NCBI GenBank assembly: GCA_035626395.1
Contig: DASPNR010000011.1
Coordinates: 62,001-126,000 of the forward strand
Direction: 5' to 3'
Source: Candidatus Limnocylindrales bacterium
GTDB lineage: Bacteria > Desulfobacterota > Binatia > UBA1149 > CAITLU01
DNA length: 64,000 nt
In this document: in pieces, positions 20,862 through 32,383 of the stretch
Position numbering within the stretch: the stretch's first letter is position 1
Layout of the letters: each line of letters begins with the position of its first letter
The notes under the pieces: model-generated
Told to the model about the DNA's origin: nothing
Databases searched by the model: none
What the model saw: the letters and a program-made list of their open reading frames with translations, nothing else
Program-made: the position numbers and the translations under genes

Positions 20862-21506
20862 ATGGCGGTGCGACGGCAATCGCCGGGCGAAGGTCCCGGC
20901 AAGGCTCCCGTGCCGCCGCGGCCCACCCTGTCCTCTCTCAAGAAGGCTGCCGCCACCTGCCGCGCGTGCGACCTGTGGAAGCGCGGCACGCAGACCGTCT
21001 TCGGCGAAGGCAGGACGACGGCGCGCGTGATGTTCGTCGGCGAGCAGCCGGGCAACGACGAGGATCTGTCGGGCAAGCCGTTCGTCGGCCCAGCCGGCAA
21101 GTTGCTGGATCGCGCGCTCGAGGCCGCCGGCATCGAGCGCGGCGATGCCTACGTCACCAACGTGGTCAAGCACTTCAAGTGGGAGCCGCGCGGCAAGCGC
21201 CGCATCCACAAGAAACCGAGCACGACCGAGATGGTCGCGTGCCGGCCGTGGCTGGAAGCCGAGATCGACGTCGTCAAACCCGACCTGCTCGTGGCCCTCG
21301 GTGCAACCGCGGCGCAGTCGCTGCTCGGCAAGGCGTTCCGAGTCACCGAGCAGCGCGGCAAGGTGCTGGAGTCGGACTACGGCGTTCCGATCCTGGCCAC
21401 GGTGCATCCGTCGTCGCTGCTGCGCGCGCCGGACGACGAAACGCGGCGGCGCGAGACCGACAGGTTCATCGCGGACCTGAAGGTTGCCCGGAAGCTCCTG
21501 AAATGA
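20862..21506 (+). CDS. udgX: UdgX, uracil-DNA glycosylase forming a covalent DNA link
   Basis: The protein has 214 residues; ATG 20862 follows GAAGAG. Features of the UdgX class of the uracil-DNA glycosylase superfamily are all present: CRACDLW (Fe-S cysteines), GEQPGNDEDLSGKPFVGPAG, TNVVKHFKWE, the R-loop KRRIHKKPS and HPSSLLR. His116 in KRRIHK corresponds to the residue that, in the mycobacterial enzyme, attacks the abasic sugar so that the protein stays covalently bound after uracil removal. It acts in DNA repair in the cytoplasm. There is no repair gene beside it. Confidence 0.93.
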   Translation: MAVRRQSPGEGPGKAPVPPRPTLSSLKKAAATCRACDLWKRGTQTVFGEGRTTARVMFVGEQPGNDEDLSGKPFVGPAGKLLDRALEAAGIERGDAYVTNVVKHFKWEPRGKRRIHKKPSTTEMVACRPWLEAEIDVVKPDLLVALGATAAQSLLGKAFRVTEQRGKVLESDYGVPILATVHPSSLLRAPDDETRRRETDRFIADLKVARKLLK

Positions 21507-21612
21507 ACGGCCGCGGGTCGCCCCCTCCGCATTCGGACGCCCGATCACGCGCTGCTGCGCGACAAGTGACAGACACGAGCTTTTCCTGTCGCGCGACGAG
21601 TGGGCGGCGCTC

Positions 21613-22116
21613 TCAGTCCTCGCCGCGATAGCCGGCGCCGCCGCGGCGATAGTCCTCTTCGCCGGCGCGGCCCGGATCGCCGTCGCTGAAGCCGGCGGCG
21701 CCGCGATAACTTTGCTGCTCGCCGGCGCGGCCGCGCTCGTACGGCTCGGTGTCGCTGCGCTCGATCGCGGTGCCGCTGCGCCAAAGGCGTGCGCTCGAGT
21801 CCTCGTACTCGTAGCGCGCGCCCGGACGCTTGTCGGTATCGAGCACGGGGTTCTTCGAGTCCTCGCCTTCGGGCGGCGGATGATTCTCACGCTCCTGCAG
21901 CTTGCCCATGCGCTCGCGCCACAGGAACTGCAGGGGATCGCCGGCCGCTCCCTTGCCTTCCGGATCCGGGTCCTGCGCTTCGACGATTGCGTCGTCCTGC
22001 GCAGTGAGCTGGCCGCCGAGCAGCTCGGCCGCCGCCGGCCGAGCGTTCAGCGCGAGGACGATTGCGGTCGCGGCGAGGGCGTGCGGCCGCGTCGAGCATC
22101 GGAGAAGTGCTGTCAT
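21613..22116 (-). CDS. Small secreted protein with Gly/Arg/Glu-rich tail
   Basis: ATG 22116 is chosen because AAGGAGAG lies upstream and a signal peptide follows (…LALNARPAAAE); an upstream ATG at 22164 lacks both. The protein has 167 residues. The mature protein is hydrophilic, with a short helical part (PLQFLWRERMGKLQERE). The C-terminal ~55 residues are disordered, with repeated YRG.AG, GRAGE and GRGG-like motifs. I see no family match. It is convergent with udgX across a 106-base gap. Confidence 0.6.
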   Translation of the reverse strand: MTALLRCSTRPHALAATAIVLALNARPAAAELLGGQLTAQDDAIVEAQDPDPEGKGAAGDPLQFLWRERMGKLQERENHPPPEGEDSKNPVLDTDKRPGARYEYEDSSARLWRSGTAIERSDTEPYERGRAGEQQSYRGAAGFSDGDPGRAGEEDYRRGGAGYRGED

Positions 22117-22292
22117 TTCACGGCTCTCCTTTTTCGAAGCTTGCTTCCGAGTGTGACCCACCATTGCGTCTCGTCAAGGTCCCGACCTGCCCAAACGCTG
22201 AGCAGAAGGCGCCGCGATTCCAGGATTCGAGCCGCGGGCCGCCGAGAGGCGATGTCGACGGCGAACGGAGCGCGAGGCGCCAGGTGCAAACC

Positions 22293-24458
22293 CTACTTCA
22301 CCGCGACCACGCGGACGCCGCCTTCGCGGCGGATGACGTTGATGCCGACGTCGCCGCGGTAGCGCTCCAGAAACAGATCGACGCTCTGGCCGTCCACCCG
22401 CAGGTTGCTGATGCGAATCCAGCGCAGGAAGCGCGGCAGCGACGGATTGGAGAAGCGCACCTCTCGGCGGCGTGCGTCGATGTGAAGGCCCAGGCTGGCC
22501 TGGAGCAGCATGTAAACGGCACCGGCGGCCCAAGCCTGCGGCGAGCATGCCACCGGGTACATGGTGGGACCTTCGCCGGGACGCCGATCGAAGCCGCAGA
22601 ACAACTCGGGGAGACGGTGCAGGTCCATGAAGCCGGCGGCTTCGAAGAGGCCGTTCATGATGCGCGCGGCGTGGTGCTGCAGGCCGTAGCGCGAGAACCC
22701 TGCCGCGATCAGCGCGTTGTCGTGCGGCCACACCGAGCCGTTGTGGTACGACATCGGGTCGTACCGCTTCTCCACGCACGAGCACGTGCGCACGCCCCAG
22801 CCCGAATACATGTCTTCGCTCATCAGGCTTTGCGCAACCAGCGCCGCGCGCTCCGCCGAGGCGACGCCGGCGAACAGGCAATGGCCAGGGTTGGACGTGC
22901 GAACGCGGCAGGGGCGGCCGGCCCCGTCCAGCGCCAGTGCGTAGCTGGCAATCTCCTCGCACCAGAACCTGGTCTCGAACCGCTCCTTCATCGCGGTGGC
23001 CTTGGTCATGTACCCGTCGACCAGATGCGGCCGGCCGAGCATCGTGGCCAGCTGCGCGGCGGCCCTGTAGGCGGCGTACACGTATCCCTGCACTTCGCAC
23101 AGCGCGATGGGCCCGTCGGCCAGCTCGCCGTCGGCGTGGAAGACCGAATCGTTCGAGTCCTTCCAGCCCTGCTGCACCAGCCCCTTGGGCGAGCGGCGCT
23201 GGTAGTCGACCATGCCGTCACCGTCGGTGTCGCCGTAGCGGTCGATCCACTCGAGCGCGCGCTCCACGTTCGGCCACAGCGACTCGACGAACGCGATGTC
23301 GCCGCTGCGCTCGGCATACTCCCACGCCAGCATCACGAACAGCGGCGTGGAATCGACGCTGCCATAGTAGCGCCCGAAGGGAACCTCGCCGAGCGCGGCC
23401 ATTTCGCCCTTGCGCGTCTCGTGCAGGATCTTCCCGGGCCTCGCATCGCGCTCCGCATCATCCTCGCGCGCCTGCGTGGCGGCCAGATGCGCGAGCACGC
23501 CTCGCGCGATGCCCGGATTGACCCACAGCGTCTCCAGCGCCGTGATGATGCCGTCGCGCCCGAAGACCGTGCTGAACCACGGCACGCCCGCGTAAGGATA
23601 GGGCCCGTCGGGCGTGTTGGTGGTCATCATGTGCAGATCGACCAGAGAGCGATTGATCCAGTCGTTGAACTGCCCGTTGGATGTGTGGATGACGCTGTCG
23701 TGCTCGCGGGCGGAGCGGAACGCGTCGTCGGACAGCGCCGCACCGGTGGCGTAGTCGACCGTGATGCGGCAGCGCTCGCCGACGTTGCAGGAGACGGTCA
23801 GGAAGACGGTGACGACGTCGCGCGGCGCCAGATCGAGCCGGTACTCGATGTGTTCGGCGGAACGCGAGGCCGGCACCGGATCGAAGGTGATGTAGGAGGT
23901 GCGCGTAACGTCGTCGAGTCCTAGATAGGAGAGCGCGATCTTTCCCTCGTCCAGAGCCGGCTCGCGGCGGTGGCCGTGCGAGCGACGCTCCATGCCGCGC
24001 ACCTCGAAGATGTCGGCGAAGTCGGCGTCGAAGCGGAGCGTCATCGGAAGCCGGACGTGGGCCAGCGAATAGTTGGTGACGCGGATGCGCTCGTAGCAGG
24101 CACCCTGCCACAGGAACTTGCTCCGGAAGATGTGCACCGCCCCGCGCGGCACCACCACCTGATGGTCATGCGAGATGTCGGGATTGGTCAGGTCGACCGC
24201 CAGCAGCGCGTTGTCTTCCTTGACCGTGGAGCTGAGCAGCAGCGGACGTTCGCTGCCCAGATGCAGAGTCAGCAGCGAAAGGTAGCGCGTCCCTTCGTGG
24301 TAGATGCCCTGCTCGCGCAGGCCGAGCGGCCGGATGTCGCCGTAGCGGTCGAAGACTGCGAAGGTCTCCCCATGCTTGAGGACCCGTGTCCGGTCGTCGG
24401 CGAGCGAGGACGATGCGCGAATGTAGTACTCGTCCTGGACCTGGATGATTTCGCTCAC
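22293..24458 (-). CDS. Glycogen-debranching-type amylo-alpha-1,6-glucosidase
   Basis: The start is GTG 24458, with AAGGTGAG upstream. The protein has 721 residues. The N-terminal ~280 residues are a beta-rich glycogen-debranching N-terminal domain (GDE_N_bis type: HGETFAVFDRYGDI, EGTRYLSLL, DLTNPDI). The C-terminal ~420 residues form an (alpha/alpha)6 toroid with PWFSTVFGRDGIITALE, VDSTPLFV, WKDSNDSV, and SYHNGSVWPHDNALIA carrying candidate catalytic acids. It probably hydrolyses alpha-1,6 branches of an alpha-glucan or a related oligosaccharide. It sits 32 bases behind the GT4 gene in the same operon, which suggests alpha-glucan or trehalose-type turnover. Confidence 0.87.
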   Translation of the reverse strand: MSEIIQVQDEYYIRASSSLADDRTRVLKHGETFAVFDRYGDIRPLGLREQGIYHEGTRYLSLLTLHLGSERPLLLSSTVKEDNALLAVDLTNPDISHDHQVVVPRGAVHIFRSKFLWQGACYERIRVTNYSLAHVRLPMTLRFDADFADIFEVRGMERRSHGHRREPALDEGKIALSYLGLDDVTRTSYITFDPVPASRSAEHIEYRLDLAPRDVVTVFLTVSCNVGERCRITVDYATGAALSDDAFRSAREHDSVIHTSNGQFNDWINRSLVDLHMMTTNTPDGPYPYAGVPWFSTVFGRDGIITALETLWVNPGIARGVLAHLAATQAREDDAERDARPGKILHETRKGEMAALGEVPFGRYYGSVDSTPLFVMLAWEYAERSGDIAFVESLWPNVERALEWIDRYGDTDGDGMVDYQRRSPKGLVQQGWKDSNDSVFHADGELADGPIALCEVQGYVYAAYRAAAQLATMLGRPHLVDGYMTKATAMKERFETRFWCEEIASYALALDGAGRPCRVRTSNPGHCLFAGVASAERAALVAQSLMSEDMYSGWGVRTCSCVEKRYDPMSYHNGSVWPHDNALIAAGFSRYGLQHHAARIMNGLFEAAGFMDLHRLPELFCGFDRRPGEGPTMYPVACSPQAWAAGAVYMLLQASLGLHIDARRREVRFSNPSLPRFLRWIRISNLRVDGQSVDLFLERYRGDVGINVIRREGGVRVVAVK

Positions 24459-24490
24459 GCAATCTCACCTTTGCTTCGCACGCCCGGCTC

Positions 24491-25597
24491 TTACGACAGG
24501 CGCAGGCCGCCGTCTCCTCCAGCCACGGAGCCGCCTGGCGTGTCGCCGGCTACGCAAGGGTCGGAGGAGGTCATTCGTCCAGCCACGCTTTCGTAGATTT
24601 TCACGTACTCGCGCGCCATGCGGCTGCTGACGAAGCGGCGCTCGAACCGCTCGCGGCAGCGCCTGCGGCTGAGGCGGTCGATGCGCGCGACGGCCTGCAC
24701 GGCGCCGTCGATGTCGCGCACGACGTAGCCGCTGACCCCGTCCTCGATCACTTCCGCTACCGATCCTCGTTCGAACGCGATGACCGGCGTGCCGCACGCC
24801 ATCGCCTCGATCATCACCAGCCCGAAAGGCTCCGGCCAGTCGATGGGAAACAGGAGCGCGGCGGCGTTGCCGAGAAACGCCTGCTTGTCGGCCTGCGCGA
24901 TCTCGCCTATCCATTCGATGCCAGGCCGATCCAGCTGCGGCTTGATCGTCTCCTCGAAGTAGCGCCGGTCGGCGGCGTCCACCTTGGCCGCGATCTTCAG
25001 CGGCCAGCCCAGACGAGTCGCGATCCGGATTGCACGATCCAGGCCCTTTTCCGGCGAGACGCGTCCGAGGAAGGCCAGATACCCTTCGGCGTTCTCCGAC
25101 AGCTCGTACATGTCGGGAGGCAGCCCATGGTGCACGGTGCCCGCCCATGGAAGCCAGGGCAGAGGCTCGCGCTGGGCGTTGGAAATCGACACCACCACCA
25201 TCTCCGAGAACTCGCGATACAGCGGCACCAGATCGGGAATGTCCAGACGGCCGTGCAGCGTCGTCACGTGCGGCGTGCGGATCTGCCGGGAGAACGGGAA
25301 ATGCATGTAGTCGCAGTGGTAGTGGATGATGTCGTAGTAATGGGCCTCGCGCTTCAGCCGCTCGAGCATCACCAGGTGGTGCGCGAGTTGGTCACAGGAG
25401 CTCTCGTTCAGTCGCAGCGAGCGCGGGCAGGTGGCCACCAGCCTTGCGCTCGTGACCGAATCCCCGCTGGCATAGAGCGTGACCTCGTGTCCCATCTGGA
25501 CCAGCTCTTCGGTGAGCCAGGAAACGACCCGTTCGGTGCCGCCGTAACATCGTGGGGGAACGCTTTCATACAGAGGAGAAACCTGGGCGATGCGCAC
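24491..25597 (-). CDS. Family 4 glycosyltransferase
   Basis: The start is GTG 25597, with GGAGGT just upstream and the typical opening MRIAQVSPLYE(S)VPP..YGGTERVV; upstream extension to 25951 is not supported. The protein has 368 residues in a GT-B fold. The N-terminal half has HYHCDYMHFPF. The C-terminal half has LGRVSPEKGLDRAI and the donor-binding EPFGLVMIEAMACGTPVIA (EX7E motif). It transfers a nucleotide-activated sugar; the pairing with a debranching enzyme suggests an alpha-glucan or glucoside product. It is divergent from the RNA methyltransferase gene. Confidence 0.9.
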   Translation of the reverse strand: MRIAQVSPLYESVPPRCYGGTERVVSWLTEELVQMGHEVTLYASGDSVTSARLVATCPRSLRLNESSCDQLAHHLVMLERLKREAHYYDIIHYHCDYMHFPFSRQIRTPHVTTLHGRLDIPDLVPLYREFSEMVVVSISNAQREPLPWLPWAGTVHHGLPPDMYELSENAEGYLAFLGRVSPEKGLDRAIRIATRLGWPLKIAAKVDAADRRYFEETIKPQLDRPGIEWIGEIAQADKQAFLGNAAALLFPIDWPEPFGLVMIEAMACGTPVIAFERGSVAEVIEDGVSGYVVRDIDGAVQAVARIDRLSRRRCRERFERRFVSSRMAREYVKIYESVAGRMTSSDPCVAGDTPGGSVAGGDGGLRLS

Positions 25598-25742
25598 GTG
25601 ACCTCCGTGCCGTCGGACTCTAGCATGAACCTCCCGCGACTGTGGCTCACCGCGCCGCCGAAATCGTCGCGCGCGCCCGCCGGCGCTCGCGTGCGTGCCA
25701 CTCCATTGGGCTACACACGCGAACCCCTGTAGCGTGGCGCAC

Positions 25743-26873
25743 GTGAAGCTCGACCTCGTCGCCACGTCCACGTTCGGCCTGGAAGCCGTGGTCATGCGCG
25801 AGCTTGCGACGCTCGGCCATGCCGACGCGCGATCGCCGCAGACGGGCCGGGTCGAATTCTCCGGCGACGCCACCGCGCTCGTGCGTGCGAACATCTGGCT
25901 GCGCAGCGCCGACCGCATTCTCGTCCGCGTGGCACGCCGCGAAGGCATCACCGATTTCGATACGCTGCTCGACCTGTCCTACGAGCTGCCGTGGGAGGAG
26001 TGGATCGCGCCGGATGCCGCGTTTCCCGTAGCGGGGCGGTCGATCAAGAGCGGGCTCGCCAGCGTCCCGGCGGTGCAACGCACCGTCAAGAAGGCCATCG
26101 CGGAGCGGCTGCTGAGGGCGCACCGTTGCCGGCATCTGCCCGAAAGCGGCGCAACCGTCGCCGTCGAGGCCGCCCTTCTCAAGGACTGCCTGACGCTCAC
26201 CATCGACAGCAGCGGCCCCGGTCTGCACAAGCGCGGCTACCGCGACCTGACCGCCGCGGCACCGCTTCGCGAGACGCTGGCGGCGGCGCTGGTGGAGCTG
26301 TCGTTCTGGAAGCGCGATCGCCCGCTCATCGATCCCTTCTGCGGCAGCGGAACCATCGCGATCGAAGCCGCGATGATCGGCCGCAACATGGCTCCGGGGC
26401 TTCGCCGCGGCTTCGCGGCCGAGGAATGGGATGCCATCGACCAGCGCATCTGGCACGAACAGCGGCGCGCGGCCGAGGCTGCGGTGCAGCCGCCGATGCA
26501 GGAACGCATCATCGCGACCGACCTGGACGAGCAGGCGCTGTCGATGGCGCGACGTCATGCCGAGCGCGCAGGCGTCGCCGAGGACATCCATTTTCAGCGC
26601 CTCGCCTTCCACGAGCTGTCGTCGAGCCGCAAGTACGGCTGCCTCATCACCAACCCGCCCTATGGCATCCGCATGGAGGATCGCCGCGACGTGCTCGAGC
26701 TCTACGAGTCGATGCCGGAGGTGTTCGAGCGGCTGCCGACTTGGTCGTTCTTCATCCTGACGTCGTGGCCGGGTTTCGAGCAGGTGGTGGGCCGGCGCGC
26801 CGAACGGCGGCGCAAACTGTACAACGCGCAGATCGAGTGCACGTACTACCAGTTTCACGGACCGCGGCCGTAG
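25743..26873 (+). CDS. THUMP-domain 23S rRNA guanine-N2 methyltransferase-like (YpsC/RlmL type)
   Basis: The start is probably GTG 25743 ([17 protein letters not shown], matching the family opening); GTG 25734 is nearly as good. The protein has 376 residues. An N-terminal ferredoxin-like/THUMP region (~1-160) is followed by a Rossmann methyltransferase with [14 protein letters not shown] (SAM loop) and catalytic motif NPPYG in [11 protein letters not shown]. It resembles B. subtilis YpsC and the N2-guanine half of RlmL. The substrate is most likely 23S rRNA, though the exact base cannot be read from sequence. The sigma-54 activator follows after 50 bases. Confidence 0.87.
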   Translation: MKLDLVATSTFGLEAVVMRELATLGHADARSPQTGRVEFSGDATALVRANIWLRSADRILVRVARREGITDFDTLLDLSYELPWEEWIAPDAAFPVAGRSIKSGLASVPAVQRTVKKAIAERLLRAHRCRHLPESGATVAVEAALLKDCLTLTIDSSGPGLHKRGYRDLTAAAPLRETLAAALVELSFWKRDRPLIDPFCGSGTIAIEAAMIGRNMAPGLRRGFAAEEWDAIDQRIWHEQRRAAEAAVQPPMQERIIATDLDEQALSMARRHAERAGVAEDIHFQRLAFHELSSSRKYGCLITNPPYGIRMEDRRDVLELYESMPEVFERLPTWSFFILTSWPGFEQVVGRRAERRRKLYNAQIECTYYQFHGPRP

Positions 26874-26923
26874 GAAGGGCGTTGCGTCGGCGCCGGCTCG
26901 CGAGCAAGGTTGCCGCTGCGGGC

Positions 26924-28840
<1,917 letters not shown>

Positions 28841-28861
28841 CGGCGTCGTAGCGGCCGCTCT

Positions 28862-28886
28862 CCCGCGCGAGCTGCGTCCGCGCGGG
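28862..28886. terminator. GC hairpin between convergent genes
   Basis: A perfect 8-base stem CCCGCGCG/CGCGCGGG with a 9-base loop fills the gap between the sigma-54 activator (ending 28840) and the opposing Cys-rich gene (ending 28895). There is no T-tract on either side, so it may be a bidirectional weak terminator or merely a stable hairpin. Confidence 0.4.
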
Positions 28887-28894
28887 TCGGCCGA

Positions 28895-31696
28895 CTACGG
28901 CACCGGCAGCAGCGAGCACTGGCAGGCGTCGCCGATCGCCGCGCACCGCGCGCCGATCGGGCAGCTGCCTGCGCACAGCGGCGCCGCCGCATCGCCGCAC
29001 GGCGGCAGCACGTTGGTGCATCCGCACGTGTCGCCATCGGCCACGCACGCCTGGCCCACGTCGCAGACACCGGCGCAAGTCGGCGCGGCCGCAGTGCCGC
29101 AGGCCGGCAGGCCCGGCGCCTGACACTCGCACGCACCGACCACGTCCACGCAGATCTCGCCCTGCGGGCAGAAACCGCCGCAGACAGGCGAGGCGGCGTC
29201 TCCGCACTGCGGCAGCGTCGGAATGACGCATTCGCAGGTGCCGTTGTTGTCCATGCACAGATCGCCGGCGGTCGGGCACACGCCGCCGCACGTGGGCGCC
29301 GTCGCCTCACCGCAGGCGGGCAAGGGAAGCCCGGTGCACTGGCAGGAGCCGGCGTTGTCGGTGCAGGCCTGTCCGACCGGGCAGACGCCGCCGCAGACCG
29401 GCGACTCCGAGTCCTCGCAATCGGGCACGGGCAGCAACGTCGTCGTGGTCGTGCCGCCTGCCGTGCAGTTGGCGCCGGAGGGAAACTCGTAGGGCAGCTG
29501 GCGATTGCTCTGGCAGCGGATGTCGGCGGTGAAGTCGAGCGCGAACGTTCCCGGCCCGGGCAGACCGCCCGAGATGTTCACCGCCGGATTGGTGGTGGGC
29601 GGGATGCAGAAGGCGGCAACGTTCAGCGGGTTGAAGATGTCGGCGCGCCCTTCCAGGACGATGGGGTCGGAGTAGCAGCGACGGATGTCGAGGACGGTGC
29701 AGCTGCCGCCGCCCGAGGCGGCGCAGTCGTTGTCACCGGTGCACGGGATGAAGCCGCGGCCGTCCGGATGCGTGACGGCATCGCAGTACGTGTCGATGGG
29801 GCCGGTGACGCATCGCGAGTCGGGACCGCAGGCGAAGCTCTCGCACACGTTCGGCTGCACGCCGGCGCCGCCGCTGGCGGTGCACGCCCCGGCGTCCACC
29901 GCCGCGCATTCCGCATCGGAGGAGCAGCCGACCGAGCTGTTGGCCGAGCAGACGCGGCACGGACAATCGGCGCCGGCTGGCGTATCGCACGGCAGGCCGG
30001 CTTCGAGCGTACGGGTCCCGGTGCTTCCATTGAGCTCGATCAGCAGGCCGCCGCCGCTGATATTGGTTGCCGGCGCCGGCAGGCAGTCGAAGCTGGTGGG
30101 CCCGAACGTGACGTGCTCGCCATTGACGTCGCACGAGCCGCTGCTGAGGCCACCGCTGCAGGTCCCGCCGCGAACGCCGTCGTTGGGCACGGGATCGCCG
30201 TCACACGTCGGGCAGGGGTTGGTCGTGCTCAAGCCGAGATGCACCACCGAGGCGAGGCGGATGCGATCCGCCCATTCGCCGGTGCGCAGGTTCATCGTGC
30301 CCGAGTAGTCCTCACGGATGCGGTTGACGACGCACACCGGAGTGCCGCCGGCCGACAACGCCAGAGGCGCGCCGAAGTAGCAGCGGCACAGCGAATCCAC
30401 CGGTCCGCATGCATCGGGATCGGCGCCGTTGATCACCGTGCAGGTGGTCTGCGGGTTGGAGGTACAGCGGCAGTTCGACGTCGGGTCGCCGGCACGGACG
30501 TTGAGAGACACCGCGCAGTTCTCGCAATCCTCGTTGCACGTGACGTCGACGACGTCGCCGGTCTTGTTGGGAACATCGACGTCGTGCGCGCTGCCCGACC
30601 ATCCCGTGCTCAGGCTGGTTCGGGTTGGAGGGGTATCGTATTTGGCGTTGATCGTACGGCGGATGGTCGCCGGCTCGCAGGGTCCGCTCGCCGTGGAGAT
30701 GCAACGGCAACGATCAGCATCGGAGGTGCAGGCGGTGCCGGAGGGGCAGCTTCCGTTGCATTGCGGGTAGCTGTCGCCGCAGGTGTCCGACGGAATGGTC
30801 GTGGTCGTAGACGGAGCTTCGGTGGTCGTGGGCGGCTCGGCCGTCGTGGTAGTGGGCCCGACCACGGTCGTGGTGGTGACCGGAACAACGGGAACCGAAT
30901 ACGCATTGCGGATCAGCGCCGAGCCGGTGGCGTCCGCGAATGCCTGCGCGCACGCCAGCAAGGCCTCGAGGCTGTCGCCGCACGCGTTCATGGTGGACAG
31001 CTCGGAGGACGCCAGGTTGCAGCTGCGCGCGACCTTCTTGCGCATGCGCGCGCGTGCCTTCTCGATGCGACCGCTGGCGTCGTCGCCCTCGCAGGCGTAG
31101 GCCGCGCCGCCGCCGCTCGAGTCGGAGCGGGACTGGCACTGGCGGCGCTCGCGCATGATCTGGCGAACCAGCAGCGAGGAGCTCTTGCCGAGCGTGCCCT
31201 GACACCTGCGCGGACCGCCGGCCAGAGCGCCGCCGGGCTCGCCCATCGTCTGCGCGCCAAGCGCAGCCACACCCGCATCCGACAGACCCATCAGACAGTC
31301 GGCAACTTCGCCGAAATCGTCGATCGCCGTTGTCGCGCCGCCATCGTCGGCCGCCGCTGCCGGCGGCGGACACGCCGGATATTGGCCCAGCAACGACGTG
31401 GACCGCCGGCAGGCGATCAGGACGTCGGTGCGCAGCTCGGTGCGTGTTGCCGGCAGACGGCCGAGAAAGTCGGCGCTGTCGACGTCATTGCAGTCGACAT
31501 CGGCGGGAACCGAGCCGAGGCTGCGGCGCTTGTGGCAGTTGACCAGGAACTGCGTCGTGGTGTTCGCGTAGTCTTCCATCGCGCCTGCGATGGTGTCGCG
31601 GCATTCGGTTTCGCCGGGCGTCAGCGCGCCGGCCGTCGCAGTATTGAGCAATGAAAAAATAACGAACGTCGAGAAAGCGAGACGACGGCAGCGCAT
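28895..31696 (-). CDS. Large secreted Cys-rich protein with Thr linker and C..P.C.G.CP repeats
   Basis: The start is ATG 31696, with AGGGGGAGA upstream and signal peptide …NTATAGA. The protein has 933 residues. The N-terminal ~250 residues are helical with scattered Cys. A short Thr linker (VTTTTVVGPTTTTAE…) is followed by one repeat CGDSYPQCNGSCPSGTAC. A ~400-residue domain rich in Cys and Gly comes next. The C-terminus has five tandem ~34-residue units of the form CG.A.AP.CGG.CP.G..C....G.C.C. The same unit builds the protein at 36999-38408. A secreted or surface location is likely; the role is unknown. Confidence 0.82.
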   Translation of the reverse strand: MRCRRLAFSTFVIFSLLNTATAGALTPGETECRDTIAGAMEDYANTTTQFLVNCHKRRSLGSVPADVDCNDVDSADFLGRLPATRTELRTDVLIACRRSTSLLGQYPACPPPAAAADDGGATTAIDDFGEVADCLMGLSDAGVAALGAQTMGEPGGALAGGPRRCQGTLGKSSSLLVRQIMRERRQCQSRSDSSGGGAAYACEGDDASGRIEKARARMRKKVARSCNLASSELSTMNACGDSLEALLACAQAFADATGSALIRNAYSVPVVPVTTTTVVGPTTTTAEPPTTTEAPSTTTTIPSDTCGDSYPQCNGSCPSGTACTSDADRCRCISTASGPCEPATIRRTINAKYDTPPTRTSLSTGWSGSAHDVDVPNKTGDVVDVTCNEDCENCAVSLNVRAGDPTSNCRCTSNPQTTCTVINGADPDACGPVDSLCRCYFGAPLALSAGGTPVCVVNRIREDYSGTMNLRTGEWADRIRLASVVHLGLSTTNPCPTCDGDPVPNDGVRGGTCSGGLSSGSCDVNGEHVTFGPTSFDCLPAPATNISGGGLLIELNGSTGTRTLEAGLPCDTPAGADCPCRVCSANSSVGCSSDAECAAVDAGACTASGGAGVQPNVCESFACGPDSRCVTGPIDTYCDAVTHPDGRGFIPCTGDNDCAASGGGSCTVLDIRRCYSDPIVLEGRADIFNPLNVAAFCIPPTTNPAVNISGGLPGPGTFALDFTADIRCQSNRQLPYEFPSGANCTAGGTTTTTLLPVPDCEDSESPVCGGVCPVGQACTDNAGSCQCTGLPLPACGEATAPTCGGVCPTAGDLCMDNNGTCECVIPTLPQCGDAASPVCGGFCPQGEICVDVVGACECQAPGLPACGTAAAPTCAGVCDVGQACVADGDTCGCTNVLPPCGDAAAPLCAGSCPIGARCAAIGDACQCSLLPVP

Positions 31697-32116
31697 GCGA
31701 TCTCCCCCTGTCGGCATGCAGGCCGCCTCGTTGCCGCCTGCACGGTCCCCTCCAGTGCTAACTGCGCCGGACGCTGCGAACAAGTTTGTTTCTCGAGAAA
31801 TACGCCGAGATTGCGAGGAAGCGCGATGTGCAGCGTCGTCCGGAACGCCGCACGAAGCGATTTCCCATGGGCCGCGCCCAGCGGGCGATGCCCGGTCCCG
31901 GCTGCCACGCTTCGCGCCTGCCTGCGAAATGTCGTGGCCGTGGCCGCGACCGATCGTGGCGGCGGCGGACCCGCCGTGGGCGCAGCTGCGCGCTGCGCGC
32001 GCGCCGGCGGCCTAAGTCGCGGCACCACGGCACTTTTCCCCTGCGCGGCCGAACGCCGCGGCACTGGTACGCGCCTTGCTCAACAGCCCTGCCAAACGCC
32101 GAGGAAACGGAGAGCG
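31697..32116. other. 420-base non-coding gap with a 12-base palindrome
   Basis: This region lies between the divergent Cys-rich gene (start 31696) and the STAS gene (start 32117). No supported gene is present; the open frames lack ribosome sites and family features. A perfect palindrome TTTCTCGAGAAA at 31789-31800 stands out in otherwise GC-rich DNA, about 93 bases upstream of the Cys-rich gene start, and could be an operator. The rest shows nothing I can name. Confidence 0.5.
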
Positions 32117-32383
32117 ATGCTGAGGATCACAAGAGACGACCGTGCTTTGCACTCGACGAGGCTGCACCTGGAAGGACGCCTGACCCGGCTCGAAGCCGAG
32201 GCTCTCGAGCAGGCCTGCGCCGAATGCCGGACGATCGAGCGCGATCTCGTCCTCGACCTGTCGGGAGTGCGCTTCGCCGACGAGACCGGCGCTGCGCTCC
32301 TTCGCCGGCTGCGCTCCCAGAACGCGGTGCTTGCCAATCCCACGCCGTTTCTCAGCGAGCTGCTTTCGGAGGAGGACGTATGA
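32117..32383 (+). CDS. STAS-domain (anti-anti-sigma-like) protein
   Basis: The protein has 88 residues; ATG 32117 follows GGAGAG. The single domain has the STAS order: a strand pair, a helix, LVLDLSGVRFADETGAALLRRL (the loop that carries the Ser/Thr phosphorylation site in SpoIIAA-type proteins, here D-E-T), then a shortened tail. It overlaps the following sigma factor by 4 bases (ATGA at 32380), so the two are translationally coupled. It could act in a partner-switch controlling the sigma factor. No kinase/anti-sigma gene is in the same operon. Confidence 0.82.
   Translation: MLRITRDDRALHSTRLHLEGRLTRLEAEALEQACAECRTIERDLVLDLSGVRFADETGAALLRRLRSQNAVLANPTPFLSELLSEEDV

Noticed and set aside
29768..31654. 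628-residue plus-strand frame opposite the Cys-rich protein
   Set aside because: Arg/Ala/Gly-rich without motifs; the reverse strand has a signal peptide and Cys repeats.
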